64,000 nt of DNA. Source: Glandiceps talaboti. Its lineage: Eukaryota > Hemichordata > Enteropneusta > Spengelidae. The notes below the pieces were generated by a model, which searched no databases, had not been told where the DNA came from, and saw only the letters and a list, made by a program, of their open reading frames with translations. Positions within the stretch are counted from its first letter, which is position 1; each line of letters begins with the position of its first letter. The stretch covers positions 29,361,880 through 29,425,879 of the forward strand of contig NC_135551.1 of the NCBI RefSeq assembly GCF_964340395.1, given 5' to 3'. This document shows, piece after piece, positions 1 through 11,734 of the stretch. Made by a program: the position numbers and the translations under genes.

Positions 1-2655
1 AAGGGGAAGGGCATAGGGGTAGTGGAAAAATGACAGGATGGGGAGGGCATAGGGGTAGTGGAAGAATGACAGAGGAAGGGGAAGGACATAGGGGTAGTGG
101 AAGAATGACAGGAAGGGGAGGGCATAGGGGTAGTGGAAGAATGACAGAGGAAGGGGAAGGGTATAGGGGTAGTGGAAGAATGACAGAGGAAGGGGAAGGA
201 CATAGGTGTAGTGGAAGAATGACAGGAAGGGGAGGGCATAGGGGTAGTGGAAGAATGACAGAGGAAGGGGAAGGGCATAGGGGTAGTGGAAAAATGACAG
301 GATGGGGAGGGCATAGGGGTAGTGGAAGAATGACAGGAAGGGGAAGGACATAGGGGTAGTGGAAGAATGACAGAGGAAGGGGAAGGACATAGGGGTAGTG
401 GAAGAATGACAGGAAGGGGAAGGGCATAGGGGTAGTGGAAAAATGACAGAGGAAGGGGAAGGACATAGGGGTAGTGGAAGAATGACAGAGGAAGGGGAAG
501 GACATAGGGGTAGTGGAAGAATGACAGAGGAAGGGGAAGGACATAGGGGTAGTGGAAGAATGACAGGAAGGGGAAGGACATAGGGGTAGTGGAAGAATGA
601 CAGGAAGGGGAGGGCATAGGGGTAGTGGAAGAATGTCAGAGGAAGGGGAAGGGCATAGGGGTAGTGGAAAAATGACAGAGGAAGGGGAAGGACATAGGGG
701 TAGTGGAAGAATGACAGAGGAAGGGGAAGGACATAGGGGTAGTGGAAGAATGACAGAGGAAGGGGAAGGACATAGGGGTAGTGGAAGAATGACAGGAAGG
801 GGAGGGCATAGGGGTAGTGGAAGAATGACAGAGGAAGGGGAAGGGCATAGGGGTAGTGGGAGAATGACAGAGGATGGGGAAGGGCATAGGGGTAGTGGAA
901 GAATGACAGGAAGGGGAGGGCATATGGGTAGTGGAAGGATGACAGAGGAAGGGGAAGGACATAGGGGTAGGGGAAGAATGACAGAGGGTGGGGAAGGGCA
1001 TAGGGGTAGTGGAAGAATGACAGAGGGTGGGGAAGGGCATAGGGGTTGGGGAAGAATGACAGGATGGGGAAGGGCATAGGGGTAGGGGAAGAATGACAGA
1101 GGAAGGGGAAAGGCATAGGGGTAGGGGAAGAATGACAGAGGAAGGGGAAAGGCATAGGGGTAGGGGAAGAATGACAGAGGAAGGGGAAGGGCATAGGGGT
1201 AGTGGAAGAATGACAGAGGAAGGGGAAGGGCATAGGGGTAGTGGGAGAATGACAGAGGAAGGGGAAGGGCATAGGGGTAGGGGAAGAATGACAGAGGAAG
1301 GGGAAGGGCATAGGGGTAGTGGGAGAATGACAGAGGAAGGGAAAGGGCAGAGGGGTAGGGGAAGAATGACAGAGGAAGGGGAAGGGCATAGGGGTAGTGG
1401 AAGAATGACAGAGGAAGGGGAAAGGCATAGGGGTAGGGGAAGAATGACAGAGGAAGGGGAAGGGCATAGGGGTAGTGGAAGAATGACAGAGGAAGGGGAA
1501 GGACATAGGGGTAGTGGGAGAATGACAGAGGAAGGGGAAGGACATAGGGGTAGTGGAAGAATGACAGAGGAAGGGGAAGGGCATAGGGGTAGTGGGAGAA
1601 TGACAGAGGATGGGGAAGGGCATAGGGGTAGTGGAAGAATGACAGAGGATGGGGAAGGGCATAGGGGTAGTGGAAGAATGACAGAGGAAGGGGAAGGGCA
1701 TAGGGGTAGTGGAAGAATGACAGAGGAAGGGGAAGGGCATAAGGGTAGGGGAAGAATGACAGGGGAAGGGCATAGGGGTAGTGGAAGAATGACAGGATGG
1801 GGAAGGGCATAGGGGTAGGGGAAGAATGACAGGATGGGGAAGGGCATAGGGGTAGGGGAAGAATGACAGCGGAAGGGGAAGGGCATAGGGGTAGTGGGAG
1901 AATGACAGAGGAAGGGGTAGGGCATAGGGGTAGGGGAAGAATGACAGAGGAAGGGGAAGGGCATAGGGGTAGTGGAAGAATGACAGAGGAAGGGGAAGGG
2001 CATAGGGGTAGTGGAAGAATGACAGGATGGGGAAGGGCATATGGGTAGGGAAGAATGACAGAGGAAGGGGAAGGACATAGGGGTAGTGGAAGAATGACAG
2101 AGGAAGGGGAAGGGCATAGGGGTAGTGGGAGAATGAAAGGGGAAGGGCATAGGGGTAGTGGGAGAATGACAGAGGAAGGGAAAGGGCAGAGGGGTAGGGG
2201 AAGAATGACAGAGGATGGGGAAGGGCATAGGGGTAGTGGGAGAATGACAGAGGAAGGGGAAGGGCATAGGGGTAGGGGAAGAATGACAGAGGGTGGGGAA
2301 GGGCATAGGGGTAGTGGAAGAATGACAGAGGAAGGGGAAGGGCATAGGGGTAGTGGGAGAATGACAGAGGAAGGGAAAGGGCAGAGGGGTAGGGGAAGAA
2401 TGACAGAGGATGGGGAAGGGCATAGGGGTAGTGGAAGAATGACAGCGGGTGGGGAAGGGCATAGGGGTAGTGGAAGAATGACAGAGGGTGGGGAAGGGCA
2501 TAGGGGTAGTGGAAGAATGACAGAGGGTGGGGAAGGGCATAGGGGTAGGGGAAGAATGACAGAGGAAGGGGAAGGGCATAGGGGTAGTGGAAGAATGACA
2601 GAGGAAGGGAATGGCATAGGGGTAGTGGAAGAATGACAGAAAGGAGGAGGGCATT
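1..2655. repeat. 39-bp G-rich minisatellite, open at the left window edge
   Basis: Tandem units of 39 bp, with 36-bp and 33-bp variants, are built on the words ggaagaatgacagagg, aaggggaagggcata and ggggtagt. There are about 68 copies and the array continues off the window. Because most units are multiples of three and lack stops, both strands carry long open frames; the minus strand is open from 2672 down to 636. The repeated peptide looks like a by-product of repeat length, and no splice or start context supports a gene. The plus strand is almost pyrimidine-free and holds many G-runs. Confidence 0.95.
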
Positions 2656-3019
2656 GGGTTGGGGAAGGACACAGTGGTAGGGAAAGAATGACTGGGGGAA
2701 GTTCAACAACCTCGGGTTTTTCGACAAATACTCCCGGCTATAAACAATGACGGCTCCCTAAACATGCCTGTGTTACTTTTGTATTGCGCTTTATTTAGGC
2801 TGTAAGAGGCAAGATCAATAGTTCTATGTAGGATAAAAATCTGAATTCTTTTACTTTGGGGGTGGGGAAGTTTTAAGCCATTTTCTTTCTCATTCTACAA
2901 AATAAATTTTATTTTAATGGAATTTGTTTTGTACCCCTAAATACAAATATTTCTAAAAAGAAATGTCATCAAATTGAAGAATTTTCACCATGATATAGTA
3001 AATGCATGGCACTAAAATA

Positions 3020-3380
3020 TATTCGCAGCCACCACGACATACTACTACATACTGGCTTTGTATCCATAGCACTACATACTACTACATACTGGCTTTGTAT
3101 CCATAGCACTACATACTATAGTCTCGCTGCCAGACTCGTGACTATCGTCCCTAATCTGTTTATGTATACCGAGCGGCCCAGCCGCGAGAAGAGAGGGACC
3201 AGTTCCGACTGGTCCCTCTCTTCTCGCGGCTGCGCCGCTCGGTATAAATAAACAGATTAGGGACGATAGTCACGAGTCTGGCAGCGAGACTATACATACT
3301 ACTACATACTGGCTTTATATTCGCAGCACGACATACTAAGTACTGTCTTTGTATCCATAGCACTACATACTACATAAGAC
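3020..3380. repeat. Imperfect tandem repeat split by a foldback element
   Basis: Copies of the phrase actacatactggctttgtat followed by ccatagcactacatac recur on both sides of the foldback at 3117-3294. The repeat probably existed before the insertion. Confidence 0.7.
3117..3294. mobile_element. 178-bp foldback (near-perfect palindrome)
   Basis: The left arm begins TATAGTCTCGCTGCCAGACT and the right arm is its reverse complement, ending at 3294. The arms are about 86 bp with very few mismatches and a loop of about 6 bases near 3210. The flanks read CATAC on both sides, which could be a 5-bp target duplication, but the surrounding tandem repeat makes this ambiguous. It has no coding capacity and looks like a foldback MITE. 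Confidence 0.8.
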
Positions 3381-4070
3381 TTACTACTACACCGATTTGA
3401 AATTGATTTGCTGTCTGAAACAATTGCCAATTTTGGCCAATTTAGTTAGAAAGGGGGTCGGGTGGGGGTCTGAGGCCTAAGAATAAGAATTTAGTTGTTT
3501 GTCCTACATCGAACTATTAATCTCCCCCTAAGATACATGGTGTCGCACCGTCCTCCTCTCTCTGAGAGAGGTTGACCTGTCACGATAGACCTCACGCTCC
3601 ATATGCAGTGCCACCTTGCGGTCATGTCTTCCCTACACTTAGTTAGTGAGTGAGTGAGTGAGTGAGTGAGTGAGTGAGTGAGCGAGTGAGTGGAGGGAAG
3701 GGGATAGGAGAAATAACTAATAGGAGGCGCTGCATATGGCGAGTGGGCGTACCTTAAAAGGCCTTCCTTACAGCCTACGCTTTCTCCATGTCGTACATAC
3801 TTGGCAGGGGCACTTTGCGCAACATACTGCACATTACCACAGTACTTTGTATTTTGTTTTGTATTAAGTTTCCGCAGTGACGTCACTCCATCATATAGGT
3901 CATTCTTTGACGTTGACATAGGGTCATCTTCCTGTATCATCACGTCAATCTTGATACAAGGTCACTTCCACTGAAATGTGGCAGTCATTGAGGAGTGACG
4001 TTTTCAAGGACAAGTCACATTCAATCAAACCAGTGATCCATTAGAAGTCTACATATTGATCATTGGGGAT
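3381..4070. other. Gene-free stretch with an AGTG microsatellite
   Basis: Open frames here are short and unsupported. An (AGTG)n run of about 50 bp lies at 3641-3692. No gene was seen. Confidence 0.6.
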
Positions 4071-4140
4071 AGTCCTGCTTGCATACGGAGTAAGTCGTCC
4101 GTTGGTCATGTAGACCCGTGCACCGTCTGCAAGCAGGACT
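4071..4140. mobile_element. AGTCCTGCTTGC inverted-repeat element, copy A (70 bp)
   Basis: It begins AGTCCTGCTTGCATACGGAG and ends with GCAAGCAGGACT, its inverted complement. The same termini occur at 7014-7092 and 7565-7656, so this is a small family of non-coding MITEs. Confidence 0.65.
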
Positions 4141-6438
4141 GGGGGGGAGCGACTGTCAAAATCAAGTCACGACTTACATGTACTCCATCTGCAAGCGACA
4201 AATATCACTTATAAAAATGCTAAGTTTAAAAGCCGTAGATGGACATGTAACCCTTTTATGGCCCGTCATAAAAGTACATGGGATAAAGGAACTTACACGA
4301 AAGAAATTTATAAGAATACACACACGGGCTCGGTTCGTGGTTCGACTGCTGACTTCGTAATACCCAATTTACACCGGGGTGAGAGCAATAGACAACACAC
4401 ACAAGCAAGTTGAATGAAAATATATTTATATAATACCAACAAGTGGAAAGACTCGCTTCCAAAAAATGATGAAGGGTGCTTCCATAAAAAGTGGAAACTC
4501 ACAAAAAAAGTATCTATCAACAAAACTTATTGTACCAGGTACTTAAGACTAATGACAAAATAAAATACTAAAAATGTGGAGCGTTTATCCAGTCAAAAAT
4601 ATAATTTAAAGCTACAAGAAAATAATTATCGTGTGAAATACTAAGTCTCTGATAACTGGTTGAGTTCTTTAAAAGTATACAAGGATATCACAGTGTCTCT
4701 GCATGTGGTTCAGAAGAAGATCCGACGACGCTGTAGCAGCACAACGGTTGATGAAGTCCCAAACAAAAGTTTCAACTATCTTGACACTGGTGGCGCTGTA
4801 CTCCCTCCAATAGCCACCCACTTGACGTCCTCAGTGACGATATATGGTTAAATACACTGCACGTTGGAATTGAGTTTCAGTACCTCAATGGTTCACTGAT
4901 CAAGTAGAATACATCCAAATTACAGGGTTCTGGTTATAAATCTAACCGCTCTCAAAGTGTTCTGTTCTGACTTGATCAATCTATTTCCCTATGCAGAAAC
5001 GTTCTGTCGCACAGGAACTAAACTGTTATTAATGGTTCAGTGGCTTTACTTGGCAACACAGACTATCGGCTTACTTACAGCTGTGAGAAATTGGCATTGT
5101 AGGATCAGCGTCACATTTGGCTAATTTCCTCTTCCAACTTCACTGTACAGTTACAGACTTCGGATCACATGACACGTGTTGATTGGTATCACATCCAGTC
5201 TTTTCATGAAAACTGACATCGAAGAGTAAAATCAAGCCGTAACTCACTCAATACAGCTACTGATCCTTCCTCTCACTATAAGTACACTTCTGACTGGCAC
5301 TATTGTCCGAAAGATGCCAAATTACGACAATTCTTAGACGAATTTCGCCATCACCAACAGCAGCAGTCCGTGCGCCTTGCATCATAACATCACATGCTTG
5401 TCTAGTCATCACTTTTTAAACTTTTCAATCAAATCACTACATCACAACTCAGATTGCTATGCCGAAACTTGCAATGCCTAGTTGTACAAAGGATACCAGT
5501 CTAAAGAATATGTGCAGTGACCAAAAATACAATTTTTGATCCCATTTGCATTGCTCAAACCAATAGCTTGAGATACAATCATATGGACTATATTCTCAAG
5601 TCAATAACACATACAGAGTATTATAATATACCTAGTGATAATGCTGTGCCATGATTCGCTAGAATCAGTCACGTGATAGGAAAATAGAATGACTACTTCC
5701 CTTGGGGAATAGTCCCATCAATTTTTACATAGTCACGTGACCACCGCGCGTTCACAGCAGGTCAAAATGGCAGCTTCTGACGATGTCGTCTGCCACCGCG
5801 AGTTCACAGCATGAGGTATATTATAAAACACATATTGCCTGGCCTATATTCGGGCTATAGCACCCGTTCATTACCCCCTCGTGACTGTGAGTTACCAGAA
5901 TCACATGCTATTTCCCGAGGCCGTTGGCCCTCTAACAACTAAGATTAAACTAGTTTTAATACATTGTCTGTTAGTATACAGAAAACTATAAATGCAATAT
6001 TGACCAAATGTTTTCCATGGTCACAGACAGTACAAGACGAGGTAGAGCAAGTCCTGTAACTTTGGAAGAGATATAGTCGATATCGCGTCCCTCACCGTCT
6101 GTAAGTAGGAGAAGGAAGGGACAATTGTCTTAGTCGAGTACCGGCTTATTCCGTCTAGCTGCATGCAGGAGTAAAGTGATACGTTATTAAAAGCCTTATC
6201 ACGGAGTGAAATTACTACGCAATATGCAAATGATCGCATGAATATTAATGAGGATAATATAACCAGGTGAAGGGAAGAGGTCGGTGTCATCCCTTGTTCA
6301 CGACACTAAAGTACGAATGAGGAGAGTAAGCAGACTCCAAAATATATAATTGGTGATGAGGGAAGGCAGAGCACAGGGGACGATGCCTGTCTTGTGACAC
6401 GCTATCGCGTCAGCGCAATGAAGCTCATGATACACTGT
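4141..6438. other. Gene-free intergenic stretch
   Basis: I see no supported coding exon. A short direct repeat (ccaccgcg followed by gttcacagca) occurs near 5740 and again near 5792. Confidence 0.5.
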
Positions 6439-6641
6439 CGAGTGCACGGTGGGCGGTCATTTCGTCCCAAAACCAACTCGTCCCAAACTAACTCGTCCCA
6501 ATAAAGTTGTTCCCGGGCTAACTCGTCCCACAAGCAACTCGTCCCACCGCCATCTCGTCCCATTCAAAGAATATTTCTGTGTGGTTCATAATTAACTGCA
6601 AATAGGCATAACACATGTAGCGTCATAGTCCTAGATCTAGC

Positions 6642-6821
6642 CACAGGGGCGTGTAATATTGCATAGATTGTTGTTTTCCAGGTCTACAGACTAAATATAA
6701 CAACCTTTTGAATATATATTCCTACCTGTATAGGGAAAGAGAGTATACGTAGTACTATAGATCGATACATTTGTAGCAGCAAGATTCGTATGAAATCTAA
6801 GCAATAATACACGCCCCTGTG
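6642..6821. mobile_element. hAT-like MITE, copy 1 (180 bp)
   Basis: The terminal inverted repeats begin CACAGGGGCGTGTA and match for roughly 28 bp. The element is flanked by a perfect 8-bp direct repeat GATCTAGC (6634-6641 and 6822-6829). An 8-bp duplication is the hallmark of the hAT superfamily. A longer relative lies at 44705-44946. It is non-coding. Confidence 0.8.
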
Positions 6822-6828
6822 GATCTAG

Positions 6829-7004
6829 CTGCAATAATTGTAGCGTTTTGTTGCGGTTTTGAGGGTGTTTTCGTCTGTTTTGGTGACTTTTTAAGTTTTT
6901 TGTGTTTAACCCGCACCTAACGGGTTAAACACAAAAACTTAAAAAGTCACCAAAACAGACGAAAACACCCTCAAAACCGCAACAAAACGCTACAATTATT
7001 GCAG
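6829..7004. mobile_element. 176-bp foldback inside the 892-bp element
   Basis: The arms run from CTGCAATAATTGTAGCG to its reverse complement at 7004. They are about 85 bp and nearly identical, with one extra T in the left arm. The loop is about 7 bases at the CCCG/CGGG turn near 6912. The neighbouring hAT-like MITE abuts its left tip. Confidence 0.8.
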
Positions 7005-7013
7005 TTATCCTAG

Positions 7014-7092
7014 ATCCTGCTTGCCGACGGTGCATGGGTCTACGCTGACTTGAGGATCAAAGGGACGACTAACTCCGTATGCGAACAGGACT
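7014..7092. mobile_element. AGTCCTGCTTGC element, copy B
   Basis: It starts TCCTGCTTGCCGACGGTGCA and ends CGAACAGGACT. The internal words GGTGCA, GGGTCTAC and CTCCGTATGC match copies A and C in inverse order or strand, so this is a diverged copy. Confidence 0.6.
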
Positions 7093-7564
7093 AATGGCGT
7101 CATAGATCGTACGTCAAAATTTCTGTCATCGTATTTTTTCATATCAAAGTTCGGAAACATAACTATAAAGTAATTGTTTGTAATTGCAAAACTTTCGACA
7201 GATGAAAAGTCGTGTTGCCTTCTCGACAGAATCTGCCAAAGTTGCGTCATTTCACGTTTGTGTTCTGAACGCGTAGCTAGCTAAACACAATATTATTAGT
7301 GGTGGGACGAGTTCGTTTTGGGACGAGTTGTCTCGCAACCGAGTGCACTTCCTGCCTACCCCTAGCACTGTGTACTCCCGGATACAAATTCGCTGTTGAC
7401 AACAGATTGACAAGGTACGTACATTTTCACGTTTCATACGTTTTAAATTCGTCTTTCCTTTATTTTTGCCATCGTAATTTATAATGTGTACTGGTACCAA
7501 ATCAGATCGAAAAGTATTCAGCGACGTGACCGTGTATACCGTACCGTACGTGTACATGCCGGCT

Positions 7565-7656
7565 AGTCCTGCTTCCATGACGGTGCACGAGTCTGTATTA
7601 CTGACTTGACTCTAAACAGAATCGAGTCCCGAATTCCTCCGTATGCAAGCAGGACT
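7565..7656. mobile_element. AGTCCTGCTTGC element, copy C (92 bp)
   Basis: It begins AGTCCTGCTTCC and ends GCAAGCAGGACT. The 9-mer CATGCCGGC occurs immediately on both sides if the terminal T/A pair is counted in the element, a likely 9-bp target duplication. Confidence 0.65.
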
Positions 7657-10068
7657 ACATGCCGGCCTGCAGTTCATTGTATTTGTAGTTCTGTAGGTCG
7701 CGGTCGCGTTTTTACCAAAATGAAAAAAGCACATGGATATTCCATTTTCTAGAATGAACTTCAAGGCAGCATTTGTTGGATACCTACATGTCCATTGATA
7801 ATTAATGACTGTGATAGTTGTGACATTCAACGTCCAGCAAGCGACGTCTACGTCTAGTTAGTCTTGCTGCTAGACGTTCGGGCTTTCTTTCGATGCTATA
7901 ACTATAAGCGAACGAAGTTCGCATGTGAGGGCTCGGATGTTCCATCCTCGATAGCGTTGTTCGGCTGTGTGTCGTATTTTATCGGAAGAACATCCGAGGG
8001 CTAGCTGATAGACTAACGTCTAGTACGCTAGTGTGCAAGCTCGAGGTCAGGTGATCAGTGCACTACGCCTGGCATAACGTACCGCACCCGGTCTAACGCC
8101 CATAAGTTTACGTTCTTTCTGCGTTCTCTATGTCTTGCCGTACTTACTGAAAAATGAAGTTTCATTCGTGTCGAAAAGTAAACTATGTAGTTGTTTAACA
8201 TTTTTACATGTGTATTGTTTCAGATACGTGCTGTTCCCAGTGAAATGAAACTGGTTGTGCCTTCGACGCATTTCTTGCAGAGAGAGTGAGGAGTACTCCC
8301 GTCAGAAATATAATATGTGATCGCTGCATAATTAATGTATCCAGGGTGGCCCTAGTTATACGACAATGACACGAAAAAATGTATTATATAAAATGAAATA
8401 AAAATGTGAGATTTACGGTGTTTTTTTTTGTATTTATAACAGCATTTCTGGCAAAGTGGTTTGTTCGAAAGTGTATGGTACTATTACTAGTACAACGTTA
8501 CATTAGGGGTAGACCATTCGATATCCTGGGGGGGAAATAAGATCCGAAGCCCCACCCACCCACCCACCCATAAATGGAAAATCATTCCGCTTGGGATTAC
8601 CAACATTCACATCTCGTATCCACTCCTTAATACAGTAGGTAATAACCTTGAGCGGAGTGATAAGACTTTAAATATTATATAATCCGCACTCGTGACTAGG
8701 CGGACTAAGGGAGTCCTTCAGAGTAATTACAAGGGGGAGGGCCGGGGGAAATCAGGTCCTGGTCGTGGCGTAAAATGTGACTTTTCCCCCGATTCCGTCG
8801 TGCTAAACAGTGACCCTCCCTCAATTTCCTTTCACTAAAATATGAGCCTCTCCCTGTTCAAATATTTCAAAAACAAGGTTTAATTTTTTTCAGAAACGGA
8901 AATGGACATTAGTCCTAGAATCAATGGTTTAGAAGAATTAAACTACTACTACTACTACCACCACTGATCTAAACATGATACTCCTGTTAAGTAGTGTTAA
9001 TATGGTGACAGATTCAAAACCACCATTGCCACTACATGTGACCATGTTACTCCAATTCTTCATGATTTAATCACTGATCTGAGCTTCTTCATGCAACCGT
9101 TTTAAAAGCAGTTTTTACGTCGTTTTAAAACTAGTCATTTTTATATATATATATATATATATATATTTTACCTTTTTGCATGTGAACCTTTTTACTAGTA
9201 TGTTTCTAATATCGGGACATTTTTTTGTATTTTGTTGTCTTTTATGTTTGTTTTTTTGTTTTTCCAATCAGTTGTACAGCGCATTGTGTTTATGTTTAAT
9301 TAATGCGCTTTATAAGAATTCAAGATTGTGATTACGAATACTACACTACCTACAGGTAATATTGGTCACAGATGTTTTTTATTGACCAATTTCGATGAAA
9401 CATTTTCTAAGTTGCAGCTAGTGAAGGTTTAAAGGGTTCTAAAACATAATGTTGATCACTCAACAGAAAAGAAACGCATGGGAACGACATAAGAATAACG
9501 TTCATATGCATGAAATTACTAAATAAGTCTCACTATTCAGGCTTTTTGGGGTCCCCTAACATTTATGCGTCAATTCAACTTATCTGTTCCATTATAATAA
9601 ATACAACACGAAATTGAATAATGTATTTGTTCTAAACTGAACTTTTCAACCCCACAAAACAACTTCCAAATTGTCCCCGTCCCATGTCCCCACCCATGTT
9701 GTAAATTCTGACAGCACTATTTTGCGTTATATGTTTACAAAGACGAGCCATCTCATTGTGGTCCGGACTACTTCACATTCAGTCCATTCATCAAGACAAT
9801 TTATTTTCATCAGCTGCCACGCATTGAACATTTTGCGACGCACCTGTCTTTTGTCAATCTTTGGTTATGTACAGTTTCGTGAAGATATTTGTGGGTTTTA
9901 TGACGAGCCTAGTTGCAGATTAGATTTTGCGAGAACTAGTGCGGCCCCATACTAAGTGAAAGCTAGCAGACAGTCCCAGCAGACATTGGAAGCAGGCAGA
10001 TATGGCCTTTGACTTTGAACATCAAACCCTCTAGCTTATTGTACAGTAGAACTAGAAAGAAGGACTCT
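7657..10068. other. Gene-free stretch with repeat fragments
   Basis: No supported exon. Around 7855-8030 there is a diverged inverted repeat (ctcggatgttcc against ggaagaacatccgag). Near 8704 a fragment resembles the end of the element at 10069-11032 (agggagtccttcagag). A TA run lies at about 9140-9165. Confidence 0.5.
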
Positions 10069-10436
10069 AGGGAGCCTTCAGTATTTACAAGGGGCAGAGG
10101 AAATCACACATACCTCCCCATTCTCCATTTGTAAAAGGTAACCCTCCCCTTTGTCCCATTTTGTAAAACATGACCCTCCCCATCACAATTACATATACTG
10201 AAAGTTAATGTTAATCAATATTCCCATTATATGTATGCATACAAATTGAATGATTTTGACTCTGTATAAGACAGCAATATATGTAAGCTTACATATAAAG
10301 TGACAAACAGTAAACAGTAAAACACTGGCTAGTTACATTTCTCTTATAGTCATACACAATCAAGTGAGTATCTAAAACGTGCTTTCCATGTTGTGCATAC
10401 TCTGTCTGATCTGGTCACTTATAGAAGTTCCCTGAT

Positions 10437-10485
<49 letters not shown>

Positions 10486-10611
10486 CCTTCACCTTCACCT
10501 TCACCTTCAGTAGAGCCATTATCAGTGTCACTTTAATCTGACTCACTGTCACTACTTGAGTCAGTACATGTATCACTGTCCGTGTTCTCTAAGCTTATAA
10601 CATTCAAAACT

Positions 10612-10647
<36 letters not shown>

Positions 10648-10660
10648 CCATAATCACCAT

Positions 10661-10699
<39 letters not shown>

Positions 10700-11032
10700 A
10701 TTTTAACAATAACAATCACGGACAGTGTGAATGATTTCATTCAACAATTTTCTTACAATATATGTATTTTTATTTTTGTATTTTGGCATGTATAAAAGTA
10801 CTCATTAAAATAAATGTTGAGTGCTCGTCTCACTTTTACATCTCAACAAACACACAAAACAAATTGACAAAAATTGAACCTTCAATTTGGTCACGAAACT
10901 ACGGATTGTAAAATGTGACCCTCCCCAGACCTTGCAATGCGAAATATAACCCTCCCCAAGAACAGGTTTGTAAAATGTGACACCCCCCCCCCATTCCTCT
11001 GGCCCTCCCCCTGTAAATACTGAAGGCTCCCT
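10069..11032. mobile_element. About 0.96-kb inverted-repeat element upstream of the dioxygenase gene
   Basis: The left end AGGGAGCCTTCAGTATTTAC is repeated in inverse orientation at the right end (11011-11032). Subterminal words of the type gtaaaatgtgaccctcccc recur near both ends. The interior contains ATC/TCA microsatellites at 10438-10482 and 10617-10700. No transposase frame is seen. The right end is 87 bp before the dioxygenase ATG. Confidence 0.6.
10436..10702. repeat. (ATC)n and (CACCTT)n microsatellites
   Basis: Two blocks of (ATC)n flank a unique stretch, with a short run of caccttcaccttcacc between. The Asp-rich frame read on the minus strand is a product of the repeat. Confidence 0.9.
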
Positions 11033-11118
11033 TATTACAGCTCCATAAGCTGTCAGTGTCACACTTACAGCGCCAGACGCTTTTTGCTTTTGTCTGACCT
11101 TGGCATACCATACCAACG

Positions 11119-11661
11119 ATGAGGTTCACACTTCACCTCCTTCGACAAGGGCGCCTGTCGACGATCACAAGATGCTTTTCTGTCAGCACACGAAAGAATG
11201 CCATCACTAGTGTTCGAGAGAATTACGTGTACAACAATCTTGTATCTGTACCACCTCAAACTACTGCTACATTGGCAGGTCGACAATGGCTTCCGGGATC
11301 TCAAGGTCGAAATTGTCAATACCCGACATACATAGCTAGTCCACGAGAAAACTTCCCAGCCCTGTACCAAAGTAATCAACCGGTTGGGGACTTACACGAT
11401 TTGTCCAAAGAAGCCCGTGAAATCCTTGATGATGAACTGCACCTGCACGGAGCTATTCTGTTCAGGAAGCTACCACTGCCGACTGGCAATGAGTTTAATC
11501 AGTTTATCAACGTGATGGGTTATACTGTGATGGGCTACGAAGGTGGTACAGCTGTACGACACAAGGTGGCTGAGCACGTACTAACAGCAAGTAATGACCC
11601 GCCTAATTATACCATTGAACCTCACAACGAAATGTCCTACGCTGACAAATATCCAATGAAG
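11119..11661 (+). CDS. Dioxygenase exon 1
   Basis: Codons 1-181, with presequence and the HNE iron-ligand motif. The donor is AAG|GTAAGG, phase 0. The start is the first ATG of the frame. Confidence 0.85.
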
Positions 11662-11693
11662 GTAAGGCACACAGTCACACAACAACAACAACA

Positions 11694-11734
<41 letters not shown>

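Larger units (their letters stand above)
6448..7339. mobile_element. 892-bp inverted-repeat element with 9-bp direct repeats and nested insertions
   Basis: The 9-mer CGAGTGCAC stands at 6439-6447 and again at 7340-7348. Just inside, the left end carries TCGTCCCAAAACCAACTCG and the right end carries the inverted counterpart TCGTCCCAAAACGAACTCG. The left subterminal region (6461-6562) repeats the word aactcgtccca about five times. The interior has no convincing transposase frame and holds three other palindromic elements (6642-6821, 6829-7004, 7014-7092). A 9-bp duplication fits Mutator-like elements, but this superfamily call is inference. Confidence 0.65.

Noticed and set aside
30-2672. Long open frames on both strands in the first 2.7 kb as protein-coding genes.
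   Set aside because: They are explained by a stop-free repeat unit whose length is a multiple of three. There is no start context, splicing or domain.
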